Shown piece after piece: positions 8,464-16,476 of a stretch of DNA of 64,000 bases. Source of the stretch: Ilyobacter_A sp963675185 (GTDB lineage: Bacteria; Fusobacteriota; Fusobacteriia; Fusobacteriales; Fusobacteriaceae). A model generated the notes under the pieces. It searched no databases. It was not told where the DNA came from and saw nothing but the letters and a program-made list of their open reading frames with translations. The DNA lies in assembly GCA_963675185.2 (NCBI GenBank), contig CAXXOH010000003.1:1628765-1692764 (forward strand), read 5' to 3'. The position numbers were made by a program, and so were the translations under genes. The first letter of the stretch is position 1. Every line of letters starts with the position of its first letter.

Positions 8464-8479
8464 ATTGTTTGGAGGGCCT

Positions 8480-9790
8480 ATGTATAGAAAAATAATGGAA
8501 GAGATACGAAAAAGCGGAGGTCAGGCCTACATTGTAGGCGGATACGTCAGGGATATGCTGATGGGGGTACACGGCAAAGATATAGACATAGAGGTATTTG
8601 GCATAGAACCGGAAAAGCTTGAGGGGATACTTTCAAAATTTGGCAGGTGGAAAAAGGCAGGAAGGGATTTTGAGATATACCTGATAAAAGGTTATGAAAT
8701 CTCCTATCCAAGGGACGAAAACGGCATATCCCCCTATCTGAGTGTCGAAAAAGCAAGCAAGAGGAGAGACCTAACAATAAACTCCCTTTACTATGACCCA
8801 TTTTCTGGGGAAGTGCTAGACTTTAACGGTGGTATAGAAGATATAGAAAATGGGGTTATAAGGCACGTAGAGAAGGATAGTTTTTTAGAGGATCCACTGC
8901 GCATGCTGAGGGTGGCACAGTTCAAGGCCAGGTTTGATTTTAAAGTGGCAGATGAAACCGTAAGACTTTTAAAGGAAAATTTTTATCGAATGACCGGAGT
9001 AAAGGGTGAGAGGGTCTTTATCGAGCTGGAAAAAATACTTATGAAAACTGACAAGCCCTCATTAGCTTTTGAGTTCTTACAAGAAAATGGGATTTTGGTA
9101 CAGTTTTTTCCAGATCTCAGCCGGCTGAGAGGGGTGGAGCAGGACAAGGTATTCCACCCTGAGGGGGATGTGTTTTCTCACACCATGATGTGCCTAGATG
9201 TTCTGGATAAAGAGGAAAGGAGCTTATCGGTTATGCTCGCCATACTCTTTCATGATATAGGCAAGGGAATGGTTAGCCCTGTAGAGGTTTTACAGGAGGG
9301 CTATAAGCTCATTGCTTTTCCAGGGCACTCGGAAGCTTCATATAAAAGGTACCTGGAATTTATAGAGGAGTTTACACAAAATAAAGAACTTATAAAAAAT
9401 TCTTCCCAATACATACTCTACCATGAGGAGCCCCTTAAAATGCTTCTACAAAACGGAGTGGATAAAATTTCTATTAGGAAGCTTGCAGTAAAGGTGAACA
9501 TATCCGACCTTTTAAAGGTTTACAAGGCGGACGTACTTGGCAGAGGAAAAAAAGACAACTCGGAGGAGTTGGCATTAATTGAAGAGATAAGAAAACTTTA
9601 CTTAGAAGTAAGAAATGAGCTAAAACCTATAGTCAGGGGAAGGGATTTATTAGATTGGGGGGTGCACAACAGGAGGGAATTTTCCCAGGTGCTGGATTTT
9701 CTCTACGAAAAGCAGCTGGAGGAAAAGTTTTCAACTTTAGAGGAAGCTCATATATATTTTAAAAAAATTGCAAATAAGTATGGATGGTAG
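8480..9790 (+). CDS. cca: tRNA nucleotidyltransferase (CCA-adding type) with HD domain
   Basis: The start is set at the ATG at 8480, 3 bases after GGAGGG; a TTG 15 bases upstream precedes the ribosome site. 436 residues. The head has 'YIVGGYVRDMLMG' and the catalytic pair in 'DIDIEVFG'. 'RRDLTINSLYYDP' and 'EDPLRMLRVAQFKARF' are the class II template motifs. A metal-binding HD domain 'AILFHDIGKGM' is at about residues 255-265. It adds or repairs the tRNA 3' CCA end. The one tRNA visible here already encodes CCA, so a repair role or A-adding specificity is possible. Confidence 0.9.
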   Translation: MYRKIMEEIRKSGGQAYIVGGYVRDMLMGVHGKDIDIEVFGIEPEKLEGILSKFGRWKKAGRDFEIYLIKGYEISYPRDENGISPYLSVEKASKRRDLTINSLYYDPFSGEVLDFNGGIEDIENGVIRHVEKDSFLEDPLRMLRVAQFKARFDFKVADETVRLLKENFYRMTGVKGERVFIELEKILMKTDKPSLAFEFLQENGILVQFFPDLSRLRGVEQDKVFHPEGDVFSHTMMCLDVLDKEERSLSVMLAILFHDIGKGMVSPVEVLQEGYKLIAFPGHSEASYKRYLEFIEEFTQNKELIKNSSQYILYHEEPLKMLLQNGVDKISIRKLAVKVNISDLLKVYKADVLGRGKKDNSEELALIEEIRKLYLEVRNELKPIVRGRDLLDWGVHNRREFSQVLDFLYEKQLEEKFSTLEEAHIYFKKIANKYGW

Positions 9791-9823
9791 AGTTTAAAAA
9801 ATTAAGTGAAGAAGGTGGGATCT

Positions 9824-10345
9824 ATGGGGCGTGTTCTGGTCATGATCTTTTTTTTGATAATATTTTCTGTGGGCTATGGGGATAGCAGTAATAAGTTAGA
9901 GGGCGACACATTTTTGGAGTTTGAGGTATTAGTAGACGCACCTAGGGATTTTATTTTTCCCTATATAGCTTCTTATGAAAAGAATAAAAATTGGATAGAT
10001 GGGCTGCAATATGAGAAGGTAATAGATGTGCCGAAAGATGGGGGCATGCTGGGGACGAAATTTATCCAAAAGATAACCGCTTATGGAATAAGCTCTGAAT
10101 ACAAGGGAGTAGTCACTGCTTATAAAGAAAATGAGCTTTTTAGCATAGAATTATGGAATGAAAATATCATGTTTTATATAGAGTATATACTGGAAGATAG
10201 GGGCAGTGAAACATATATAAGGAATAGGATTTGGATTTCTAATAAGAAATTTTCAAGTAAACTTTTAAATGTTTTTAACAGAAGAAAGTTTAAAAATCAG
10301 ATAGAAAATTTGAAAGCACTGTCTGAGAAAGAATATAAAACATGA
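9824..10345 (+). CDS. Exported SRPBCC-fold protein, function unknown
   Basis: The ATG at 9824 is chosen because it follows GAAGGTGGGA at the right distance; an upstream GTG lacks one. It opens a signal peptide (MGRVLVMIFFLIIFSVGYG). The remaining 150 residues show the START/SRPBCC pattern: a strand 'FLEFEVLVDAPRDFIFPYIASYEKN', then alternating strands, and a C-terminal helix. The fold usually forms a hydrophobic ligand cavity. No catalytic residues can be assigned. It follows cca after a short gap. Confidence 0.55.
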   Translation: MGRVLVMIFFLIIFSVGYGDSSNKLEGDTFLEFEVLVDAPRDFIFPYIASYEKNKNWIDGLQYEKVIDVPKDGGMLGTKFIQKITAYGISSEYKGVVTAYKENELFSIELWNENIMFYIEYILEDRGSETYIRNRIWISNKKFSSKLLNVFNRRKFKNQIENLKALSEKEYKT

Positions 10346-10417
10346 GAGTAGTCATCCATTGCTACGGGAATATTTAGTCAGTTTAGAGAATTTTTTGATC
10401 GATAAAAGAGCAAAAAG

Positions 10418-10446
10418 TTGATTTTTGCGTACTATTATACTATAAT
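10418..10446 (+). promoter_or_regulatory. Promoter upstream of the gene at 10479
   Basis: TTGATT, 17 bases, TATAAT (10441-10446), 33 bases before the ATG. Confidence 0.65.
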
Positions 10447-10478
10447 TTAATATATAGAATCATCGGAAGGAGAGATAG

Positions 10479-11063
10479 ATGTTAAACGTTGTAATATTTT
10501 GTGTTATTGTGATGGGTGGAGTTATTTTATTTAACCTAAGGGTAAAAAACAAGGCTTACAATATTTTTGTAGAGTCTCCATTTGAGTATAATCAGGGGGT
10601 CTTGGAGTCCGTGACTATGTTCGGCTCGAAAGAGATGCAAGACACCATAAAAAAACAGCTTTTACCGTTTTTTAAATCCATATCAAAAGAAGTGGAAAAA
10701 AGCGGTAGTTTGAGCGGTGAAAAATTAACTGTAGCAATGCATGAGTACAAAAAAGAGATGCTCCCAAAAATTGAGGACTTCTACGAAGGACAAAATTTTA
10801 CTAAGTATGAGAAAGAAAATTTGATATTTTTTCTAAAAGAATTGGACAGCTATGTAAAAAATCAAGAAATAGCGTCTTACGATAAGGGAAAAGATCAAAA
10901 TATGGACAGGAAGTTGGCGCTGTTAGGGCTTGATATGGCAATGATTTTAGTTTTGACGAAGATGTACCTAAAAAATGGTAGAGAAAAAGAGAAGCTTCTT
11001 TACGACATAAGAGACCAACTTCCTCTATCTGACTTAGACATGCAGTACATATCGGCCAGTTAA
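10479..11063 (+). CDS. Single-pass membrane protein of unknown function
   Basis: 194 residues behind GGAAGGAGAGA. One N-terminal membrane segment (residues 2-21, very hydrophobic) is followed by a charged, mostly helical cytoplasmic or periplasmic domain. A second hydrophobic patch 'LALLGLDMAMILVLTKMYL' lies near residue 150. I do not recognise the family. It has its own promoter and no clear partner. Confidence 0.7.
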   Translation: MLNVVIFCVIVMGGVILFNLRVKNKAYNIFVESPFEYNQGVLESVTMFGSKEMQDTIKKQLLPFFKSISKEVEKSGSLSGEKLTVAMHEYKKEMLPKIEDFYEGQNFTKYEKENLIFFLKELDSYVKNQEIASYDKGKDQNMDRKLALLGLDMAMILVLTKMYLKNGREKEKLLYDIRDQLPLSDLDMQYISAS

Positions 11064-11156
11064 TGGGGAAAAACTAAGCTAGTTTTATTTACAAATAAAT
11101 TTAAATGTGCTATCCTTAATATTGCTAATACTAAATAGAGGGGAGAACAGCTAATC

Positions 11157-11825
11157 ATGGGAATAAGTATTAAGTACGCTATTACAGCACATGACGCTAA
11201 AATGACACAAAATGGAATCGATATAAAAAACTGCTTTGATGTTATAATGCAACCATTTTTTCCAGTGGGATTTGAAAAAGTCGCCATTGTATTGGCCATG
11301 GACGGGGTTGAAAAAAATACTATGTTCGAGATGAGGCTAAACGGTCCAAACGACGAGCTGCTGAGCAAGGGAGAGTTTGGCATGATTGCTACTCCAAATG
11401 GGATACCATCTAAGAAGATAATTTCGATAGAAAAATTTATGGTCAACTCCAGAGGAAAATACACACTTGACATACTTGAGAAAAGAGTAGAGGGGCTGAA
11501 ATTTATAAGCAGTACAGATCTTTTTGTTGCTAGCTACCCACCCAACAGAAAATTTACTCCAGAGGAAGTACAAAAAATATTATCCGATGACAACGTTATA
11601 AAAAGTGTTAAAACGGAGTTCAAAGGGCCTGGAATGAAAAAGGCCTACAAACTGCAGCTTAACCTAGATGATACAGCTCCTATAGAAGAGGGGTACAACC
11701 CTTTTCCGGAAAGTGACATTCTGGAGATAGACGAACAAAAATATGACCTTACGGGACTAAAAAGACATGCACAGTTGATGTTTGGTAGGCCTATACCTAA
11801 AAAAAAGCCTGAAAAGAGCAGCTAA
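11157..11825 (+). CDS. Conserved protein of unknown function, possibly DUF6941-like N-domain
   Basis: 222 residues, ATG behind AGAGGGGAGAAC. The first 115 residues form a strand-rich domain ('AITAHDAKMTQNGIDIKNCFDVI...') that loosely resembles DUF6941 proteins. A lysine-rich tail (PIPKKKPEKSS) ends the protein. No catalytic motif, signal peptide or membrane segment is visible. The stop codon lies in the loop of a strong terminator. Confidence 0.6.
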   Translation: MGISIKYAITAHDAKMTQNGIDIKNCFDVIMQPFFPVGFEKVAIVLAMDGVEKNTMFEMRLNGPNDELLSKGEFGMIATPNGIPSKKIISIEKFMVNSRGKYTLDILEKRVEGLKFISSTDLFVASYPPNRKFTPEEVQKILSDDNVIKSVKTEFKGPGMKKAYKLQLNLDDTAPIEEGYNPFPESDILEIDEQKYDLTGLKRHAQLMFGRPIPKKKPEKSS

Positions 11826-11839
11826 AGCTGCTCTTTTTT
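11814..11839 (+). terminator. Terminator after the gene at 11157
   Basis: AAGAGCAGC-TAAA-GCTGCTCTT followed by a T-run. The loop contains the stop codon. Confidence 0.85.
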
Positions 11840-11928
11840 ATTCATAAAATATTGTAGGAAAAAGAGCTTATTAGAGGTATAATAGGAGTGTAACAGAATA
11901 ATGCCGATACAAAAAGGGGGATGATTTT

Positions 11929-12111
11929 ATGTTCATGAATAGGCTGGTTTTTTTTGAGAAGCTTTATTTGGAGGAACTTGAAAGTCTCGAGAAGGAAATG
12001 AGAAAGCATCCTCTGGACATGGATTATGTAGCTGAGTGGGAAACTCTGGCGGAACTTTTGTCAGAAATAAGAAAGGCAAAAGAAAGTTTAAAAGAAACCA
12101 TTTCAGAATAG
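11929..12111 (+). CDS. Small helical protein, unknown
   Basis: 60 residues, acidic and rich in Leu, Glu and Lys, predicted as two helices ('EKLYLEELESLEKEMRKHP' and 'LAELLSEIRKAKESLKE'). An AAAAAGGGGGATG ribosome site precedes it, and a second in-frame ATG lies 6 bases on. A TATAAT (11878-11883) upstream and a terminator downstream suggest a separate transcription unit. No family recognised. Confidence 0.6.
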   Translation: MFMNRLVFFEKLYLEELESLEKEMRKHPLDMDYVAEWETLAELLSEIRKAKESLKETISE

Positions 12112-12160
12112 CAGGGCAATATGTGGCCTGTAGCCCTATAAGATATAAGTAAGCAGCAGG

Positions 12161-12184
12161 GAGAGCTAAGCTCTCTTTTTTTTA
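12161..12184 (+). terminator. Terminator before the rplM promoter
   Basis: GAGAGC-TAA-GCTCTC followed by nine T's. Confidence 0.8.
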
Positions 12185-12218
12185 TTGCAAAAAACTTTCA
12201 GTCGTAAAATGGATTAGC

Positions 12219-12247
12219 TTGACATAATCTGGATAATGTGATAATAT
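12219..12247 (+). promoter_or_regulatory. Strong promoter of rplM-rpsI
   Basis: Consensus TTGACA (12219-12224), 17-base spacer, TAATAT (12242-12247). The start codon is 80 bases downstream, leaving a structured leader. Confidence 0.85.
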
Positions 12248-12257
12248 CATATGGAAA

Positions 12258-12310
12258 AAATCCTTTCCCACAAAAGGATCCGTTGCGTTATATTTAACGA
12301 TATAACTTTT
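12258..12310 (+). promoter_or_regulatory. Structured 5' leader of rplM, candidate L13 autoregulatory element
   Basis: Two perfect 7-bp hairpins with 6-base loops lie between promoter and ribosome site: ATCCTTT/AAAGGAT (12260-12266 with 12273-12279) and GTTATAT/ATATAAC (12287-12293 with 12300-12306). The second ends five bases before AAGGAGG. L13 leaders that bind the ribosomal protein are known in Firmicutes. That this is one is inference from position and structure. Confidence 0.5.
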
Positions 12311-12326
12311 AAGGAGGAATAACAAA

Positions 12327-12761
12327 GTGAACAAATACACTAAAATGCAAAGAAAAGAAGATGTAGTAAGACAATGGTACCAATACGACGCTGAAGGTAA
12401 CATTCTAGGAAGACTAGCAGTAGAGGTAACTAAAAAATTAATGGGTAAAGAAAAAGTAACTTTCACACCGCATATTGATGGTGGAGACTTCGTAATCGTA
12501 ACTAATGCTGCTAAAGTAGCTGTTACAGGGAAAAAATTATTAGATAAAAAATACTATAACCACAGTGGATTCCCAGGAGGATTAAGAGAAAGAAGGCTAG
12601 AAGAAGTTTTAGCTAAAAAACCAGAAGAAGCAATCTACTTAGCTGTAAAAAGAATGCTTCCTAAAAACAGACTAGGAAGACAAATGTTGTCTAGATTGAG
12701 AGTTTATGCTGGTGCAGAACACGGACAAGAAGCTCAAAAACCAGAAAAAGTGGAATTATAA
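12327..12761 (+). CDS. rplM: 50S ribosomal protein L13
   Basis: 144 residues, GTG start behind AAGGAGGAATAACAAA. Family motifs are 'WYQYDAEGNILGRLA', 'ITPHIDGGD'-like 'FTPHIDGGDFVIV', 'KYYNHSGFPGGLRERRLEE' and 'AVKRMLPKNRLGRQMLSRL'. The codon usage is noticeably biased to A-ending codons compared with its neighbours, as expected for a highly expressed gene. Co-transcribed with rpsI 17 bases downstream. Confidence 0.99.
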   Translation: MNKYTKMQRKEDVVRQWYQYDAEGNILGRLAVEVTKKLMGKEKVTFTPHIDGGDFVIVTNAAKVAVTGKKLLDKKYYNHSGFPGGLRERRLEEVLAKKPEEAIYLAVKRMLPKNRLGRQMLSRLRVYAGAEHGQEAQKPEKVEL

Positions 12762-12778
12762 TAAGGAGGTAATTTAGA

Positions 12779-13177
12779 GTGGCTGAAATGATTCAATATA
12801 TAGGAACTGGTAGAAGAAAAACTTCTGTAGCGAGAGTAAGATTAATCCCTGGTGGAAATGGAATTGAAATAAATGGGAAAACTATGGCTGACTATTTTGG
12901 AGGAAGAGAACTTTTATCTAAAATCGTAGAGCAACCATTAGTTTTAACTGAAACTTTAGATAAATTCGGAATCAAAGTAAATGTAAACGGTGGAGGAAAC
13001 GCTGGTCAAGCTGGAGCAATAAGACACGGTGTAGCAAGAGCACTACTAAGCTCTGACGATTCTCTAAGAAAGGCTTTAAGAGAAGCAGGTTTCTTAACAA
13101 GGGATTCAAGAATGGTAGAGAGAAAAAAATACGGAAAGAAAAAAGCAAGAAGATCTCCTCAATTCTCAAAAAGATAA
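12779..13177 (+). CDS. rpsI: 30S ribosomal protein S9
   Basis: 132 residues, GTG start behind AAGGAGGTAATTTA. 'GTGRRKTSVARVRL' at the N-terminus and the basic C-terminal tail 'KKYGKKKARRSPQFSKR' that reaches the ribosomal P site are diagnostic. It forms the usual rplM-rpsI pair and is followed by a strong terminator. Confidence 0.99.
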   Translation: MAEMIQYIGTGRRKTSVARVRLIPGGNGIEINGKTMADYFGGRELLSKIVEQPLVLTETLDKFGIKVNVNGGGNAGQAGAIRHGVARALLSSDDSLRKALREAGFLTRDSRMVERKKYGKKKARRSPQFSKR

Positions 13178-13191
13178 TTTATACAATGTAC

Positions 13192-13227
13192 ATCCCCACA
13201 AACACCAAGTTTGTGGGGATTTTTTTA
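13192..13227 (+). terminator. Terminator of rplM-rpsI
   Basis: A 12-bp perfect stem ATCCCCACAAAC / GTTTGTGGGGAT with a 5-base loop, followed by seven T's. Confidence 0.95.
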
Positions 13228-13323
13228 ATTTTAAATACTTGTTATTAAAGTTTTATTGTAATTTTAATTAGAAAAAATCTTAATTTGACTCATTGATTCA
13301 GATATACCTTATGCTCTAATTAT

Positions 13324-13352
13324 TTGACAATTTATATCAATTATATTATACT
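13324..13352 (+). promoter_or_regulatory. Promoter of putP
   Basis: TTGACA (13324-13329), 17 bases, TATACT (13347-13352), in a very AT-rich 290-base gap that otherwise holds nothing I recognise. The leader to the TTG start is about 150 bases. Confidence 0.7.
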
Positions 13353-14262
13353 GTTTTATTGATAATATATATATAATTAAAATCTCTTAAAAATATATAT
13401 TTTTAAATTATCAAAAAATTATTTTGAATTATTGCAAAATATGTTTATAAAGTGATGAATTAATAAAAAAGTTTTAAAAAAGATAATAAAGTAGCGTAAG
13501 GAGGAAGAGATTTGGTAGGATTAGAGACTATTTTAACATTTACTTTTTATCTTGTTTTTTTGATGGGAGTAGGCATCTACTTTTATAAGAAGACAAGCAA
13601 TTTGGAGGACTACCTCTTGGGTGGGAGAGGCATGGGTTCCTGGGTAACGGCACTTTCCGCTCAGGCAAGCGACATGAGCGGATGGCTTTTGATGGGGCTG
13701 CCTGGGGCTGTGTACCTGTTTGGGATGAATCAGTCCTGGATAGCCATTGGGCTTTTTATAGGGACTTATTTAAACTGGAAGCTTGTAGCACCTAGATTAA
13801 GGGTGTATACTGAAAAAACAAATTCCTTGACTTTGCCGACGTTTTTTGAAAAGAGATTCAAAGACCCGACAGGGTTGCTGAGAAACATTTCTGCAGTGAT
13901 TACCTTGATATTTTTTACAATATATTCATCGTCCGGACTTGTGGCTTCCGGGAAACTTTTCGAATCTATGTTTAGTATGAACTATACGGTGGCGGTAGTA
14001 ATAGGAACTGTTGTTATAGTTATGTATACATTTTTAGGTGGTTTTTTGGCTGTCTGCTGGACAGACCTCTTCCAAGGTGTGCTCATGTTCCTAGCCATAT
14101 TGGTGGTTCCCTTTGTCGCGTATAAACATGTAGGTGGAAGCTCTGAGATATTAAAGGCTATGGATGTAAAAGAGGTATCCACAAGTATATTTTCAAACGG
14201 GAGCGAAAGCTTGACCGGTTTGACCCCTTAATTCTTGGACTTATTTCCTTATTTTGCGCGTT

Positions 14263-15132
14263 TTACGCTGCTACTTTAAATTCCTCTGATTCTTTTCCTT
14301 TATATTTCTCATAGAATTCCTGGGGAGTCATATATTTTAAACTTCCATGAATTCTTTTTGTATTATAGAAATCTATAAATTCCTGCATCTCTTCATAGGC
14401 TTCTTGAAAACTTTCAAAATACTTATAACCAAAGACTTCCCGCTCTAAAATACTATGAAATGACTCTATATGAGCATTCTTATTAGGGGTAGCATTGGGG
14501 ATTCTTTCATGATTTATTCCTAGAGCTCTGCAAGTTTCTGAAAACAATTTGCTGGTAAACTGGGACCCGTTGTCACTTCTAATATAGAGTTTCTCAGGCA
14601 TGAGTTCTGATCTCTTGTACACAGCTCTAATTAAAGAGTTGCAAACATCTTCTGCAGTACAAGAGAATCCGATATGGTAATCAATTATACTTCTATCAAA
14701 AACAACGATAATTTCACAAACATAAAATACCCTTTCGATTCCATAGATATATCCATATTTCACATCTATTTCCCATAATTTATTTGATGATTGGACTTTT
14801 TTATTTGTAGCTAAAACCTTTTTTTCTTTTGGTTGAGGTAGATATTTTCGGAGAAGCTTTAATTCTTTACATAACCGATAAGACTTCTTATGATTAAGAA
14901 TTATTCCCCAATCTCTTTTAACTGCATGAGCTCTCTTTCGATATCCATATGCACATTCTCTTGTTTCATCATAACTTTTTAAAAATTCTTTGATCTTATC
15001 ATCTGAAACTTTTTCATTTTTAAAATTAAAGCTATATCCTTTAGGCTTCGCGCCTGCTCTTTTAGGTTTTACTATTTTATATTCTTTCTGTTTATCTTTG
15101 TAATAGTAGTAAGTAGACTTAGGTAACCCCAC
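14263..15132 (-). CDS. IS3-family transposase OrfB (rve integrase domain)
   Basis: 289 residues from the first start codon, but the frame is open back to the frameshift site at 15213, so the working product is an OrfAB fusion. The DDE triad is visible: Asp in 'LWEIDVKYGYI', Asp in 'YIRSDNGSQFTS', and Glu in 'NAHIESFHSILERE'. An HTH_21 segment 'KSTYYYYKDK' starts the part shown. It continues into 'FIDFYNTKRIHGSLKYMTPQEF' typical of the family. It appears intact. Confidence 0.95.
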   Translation of the reverse strand: MGLPKSTYYYYKDKQKEYKIVKPKRAGAKPKGYSFNFKNEKVSDDKIKEFLKSYDETRECAYGYRKRAHAVKRDWGIILNHKKSYRLCKELKLLRKYLPQPKEKKVLATNKKVQSSNKLWEIDVKYGYIYGIERVFYVCEIIVVFDRSIIDYHIGFSCTAEDVCNSLIRAVYKRSELMPEKLYIRSDNGSQFTSKLFSETCRALGINHERIPNATPNKNAHIESFHSILEREVFGYKYFESFQEAYEEMQEFIDFYNTKRIHGSLKYMTPQEFYEKYKGKESEEFKVAA

Positions 15133-15206
15133 TATCCTCAGGACTAAGGAAGGTTTATTCCCTTCATCAATCCAATATTTTGCTACTTGATATTTAAAAA
15201 TAGTGG

Positions 15207-15482
15207 TTACATCTTTTTTAACATATCCTTCAAAATCTTGATTTCAAGATCTTTTTCAGCAGAAATTTCTTTCAGAGCTTTATTTTCAGCCTCAAGGGTT
15301 TTATTAATTTTACTTAAATCCTTATGTTGACCCGATTCTTTCTGAGAAAGCTTTTTTTCCCACCCTCTGATGGTACTTTCAGCCAGATTATACTTAGCTG
15401 CCACGGCTCTTCTATTCTTAGCTAGTTTAACTTCTTCTAATATTCTTTCTTTTTCTTCCATAGAGTATCTTCTTCTAGTCAT
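15207..15482 (-). CDS. IS3-family transposase OrfA (helix-turn-helix)
   Basis: 91 residues. The ATG at 15482 follows TTAAGGAGCAAAGAG. N-terminal HTH ('YSMEEKERILEEVKLAKNRRAVAAKYNLAESTIRGW', residues about 6-41) is followed by a leucine-zipper coiled coil for multimerisation. The last codons contain the slippery A AAA AAG. Binds the terminal repeats and is fused to OrfB by -1 frameshifting. Confidence 0.93.
   Translation of the reverse strand: MTRRRYSMEEKERILEEVKLAKNRRAVAAKYNLAESTIRGWEKKLSQKESGQHKDLSKINKTLEAENKALKEISAEKDLEIKILKDMLKKM
15213..15219 (-). promoter_or_regulatory. Programmed -1 frameshift site A AAA AAG
   Basis: On the minus strand the heptamer is in the correct phase (A AAA AAG) four codons from the end of orfA (AAA AAG ATG TAA). 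A -1 slip reads GAT GTA ACC and stays open into orfB, whose frame is 81 bases (27 codons) further on. This matches the known IS3-family mechanism. Confidence 0.85.
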
Positions 15483-15512
15483 CTCTTTGCTCCTTAATAT
15501 TGATTTAAATAT

Positions 15513-15541
15513 ATTATATATTAATTCGCGCAAGAGTCCAA
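15513..15541 (-). promoter_or_regulatory. Promoter of the IS3 element
   Basis: On the minus strand TTGGAC (within the right inverted repeat), 17 bases, TATAAT. Transposase binding to the repeat could therefore cover the -35. Confidence 0.65.
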
Positions 15542-16382
15542 ACTGGCTAAGGGGCAATAAAGTGACCTTGATTGCGGTTATATCAACAATGGCTTGGGGA
15601 CTTGGGTATTTTGGACAGCCTCACATATTATCTAGATTTATGAGTATAAAATCTATAAAGGAGCTGCCGAAATCTATGGCTATAGCGATGGTCTGGGTTT
15701 TCATTTCCCTGGTGGGGGCCATAGCTGTGGGAATGGTTGCCATACCACTATTCTCAGACATGTCACAGATATCTGGAGATGCAGAAAAAGTATTTATAGT
15801 TATGATAAGAGAGCTTTTCAATCCGTGGGTAGGCGGGATTTTATTGGCGGCTATACTGTCAGCTATAATGTCTACGATTGATTCCCAACTTTTGGTTTCG
15901 TCTTCGACTTTGACAGAAGACTTCTACCAGCATCTTATAAAAAGGGATGCTAGCGAAAAGGAGCTTATTTTGGTCGGCAGAATATGCGTTTTGATAATAT
16001 CGATTATAGCCCTTTTCATGGCCCTTAAACCAAATGCGCAGGTGCTCGCATTGGTATCTTATGCTTGGGGAGGATTTGGATCTGCCTTTGGACCTCTGGT
16101 TATAATGTCCATCTTCTCCAAAAAAACTACATGGCAATCGGCACTAGGCGGGATGCTTGTGGGGACGATAGTGCTTGTGCTTTGGAAAAGCATTGGATTT
16201 GGATCTTTACTTTACGAGATAGTACCAGGATTTGCAGCCAACTTTTTAACCATCCACTTGCTGAATTTAGTTTTTGTGCAGGAAGACGAGGAAGTATTAG
16301 AGGACTTCGAAGCGGTTGCCTTGGAAGTAAATGGAAGAACTCGAGCAGAATTGGCAAAAGAAATTTAATTTATCAAAATTAG

Positions 16383-16408
16383 GGGTGTAGAATTTCTGCA
16401 CTCTTTTT
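16383..16408 (+). terminator. Terminator after putP
   Basis: GGGTGTAG-AATTT-CTGCACTC with two G-U pairs, followed by a T-run. Confidence 0.7.
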
Positions 16409-16476
16409 ATTTTTTAGAAGATTTTTTTAAAAAATTCAGTATATAAAATATGAGTAAAACATAAGGGGGGTTTACT

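Larger units (their letters stand above)
14221..15556 (-). mobile_element. IS3-family insertion sequence (IS150-type organisation) inside putP
   Basis: About 1336 bp, with genes running opposite to putP. Imperfect terminal inverted repeats: the left end TGACCCCTTAATTCTTGGAC matches the complement of the right end TGCCCCTTAGCCAGTTTGGAC, so the element begins TG and ends CA. It carries orfA and orfB linked by a frameshift site. I see no clear 3-5 base target duplication (the flanking bases differ), which may mean mutation or recombination after insertion. Confidence 0.9.
13512..16368 (+). pseudogene. putP: Sodium/proline symporter, interrupted by an IS3-family element
   Basis: The N-terminal part (13512 to about 14220, TTG start behind AAGGAGGAAGAGA) encodes six or so membrane spans with the SSS motifs 'LGGRGMGSWVTALSAQASDMSGWLLMG' (shown in two parts: residues about 28-37 and 38-55). 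The C-terminal part resumes at about 15556 with 'VISTMAWGLGYFGQPH' and ends at 16368. Removing the 1336 bases 14221-15556 rejoins the reading frame exactly, giving a protein of about 510 residues, the normal PutP length. Nothing else is broken, so the inactivation looks recent. The first half now ends seven codons or fewer past the junction and is unlikely to work alone. The SSS family also transports pantothenate or other solutes, but the motifs fit PutP. Confidence 0.9.

Noticed and set aside
13221..13511. Origin-like or regulatory AT-rich region before putP
   Set aside because: No repeated DnaA boxes or ordered motifs; only the promoter stands out.
14263..15557. Defence or phage gene within putP
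   Set aside because: HTH OrfA plus rve-type OrfB, terminal repeats and the A6G slip site identify it as an ordinary IS3 element.
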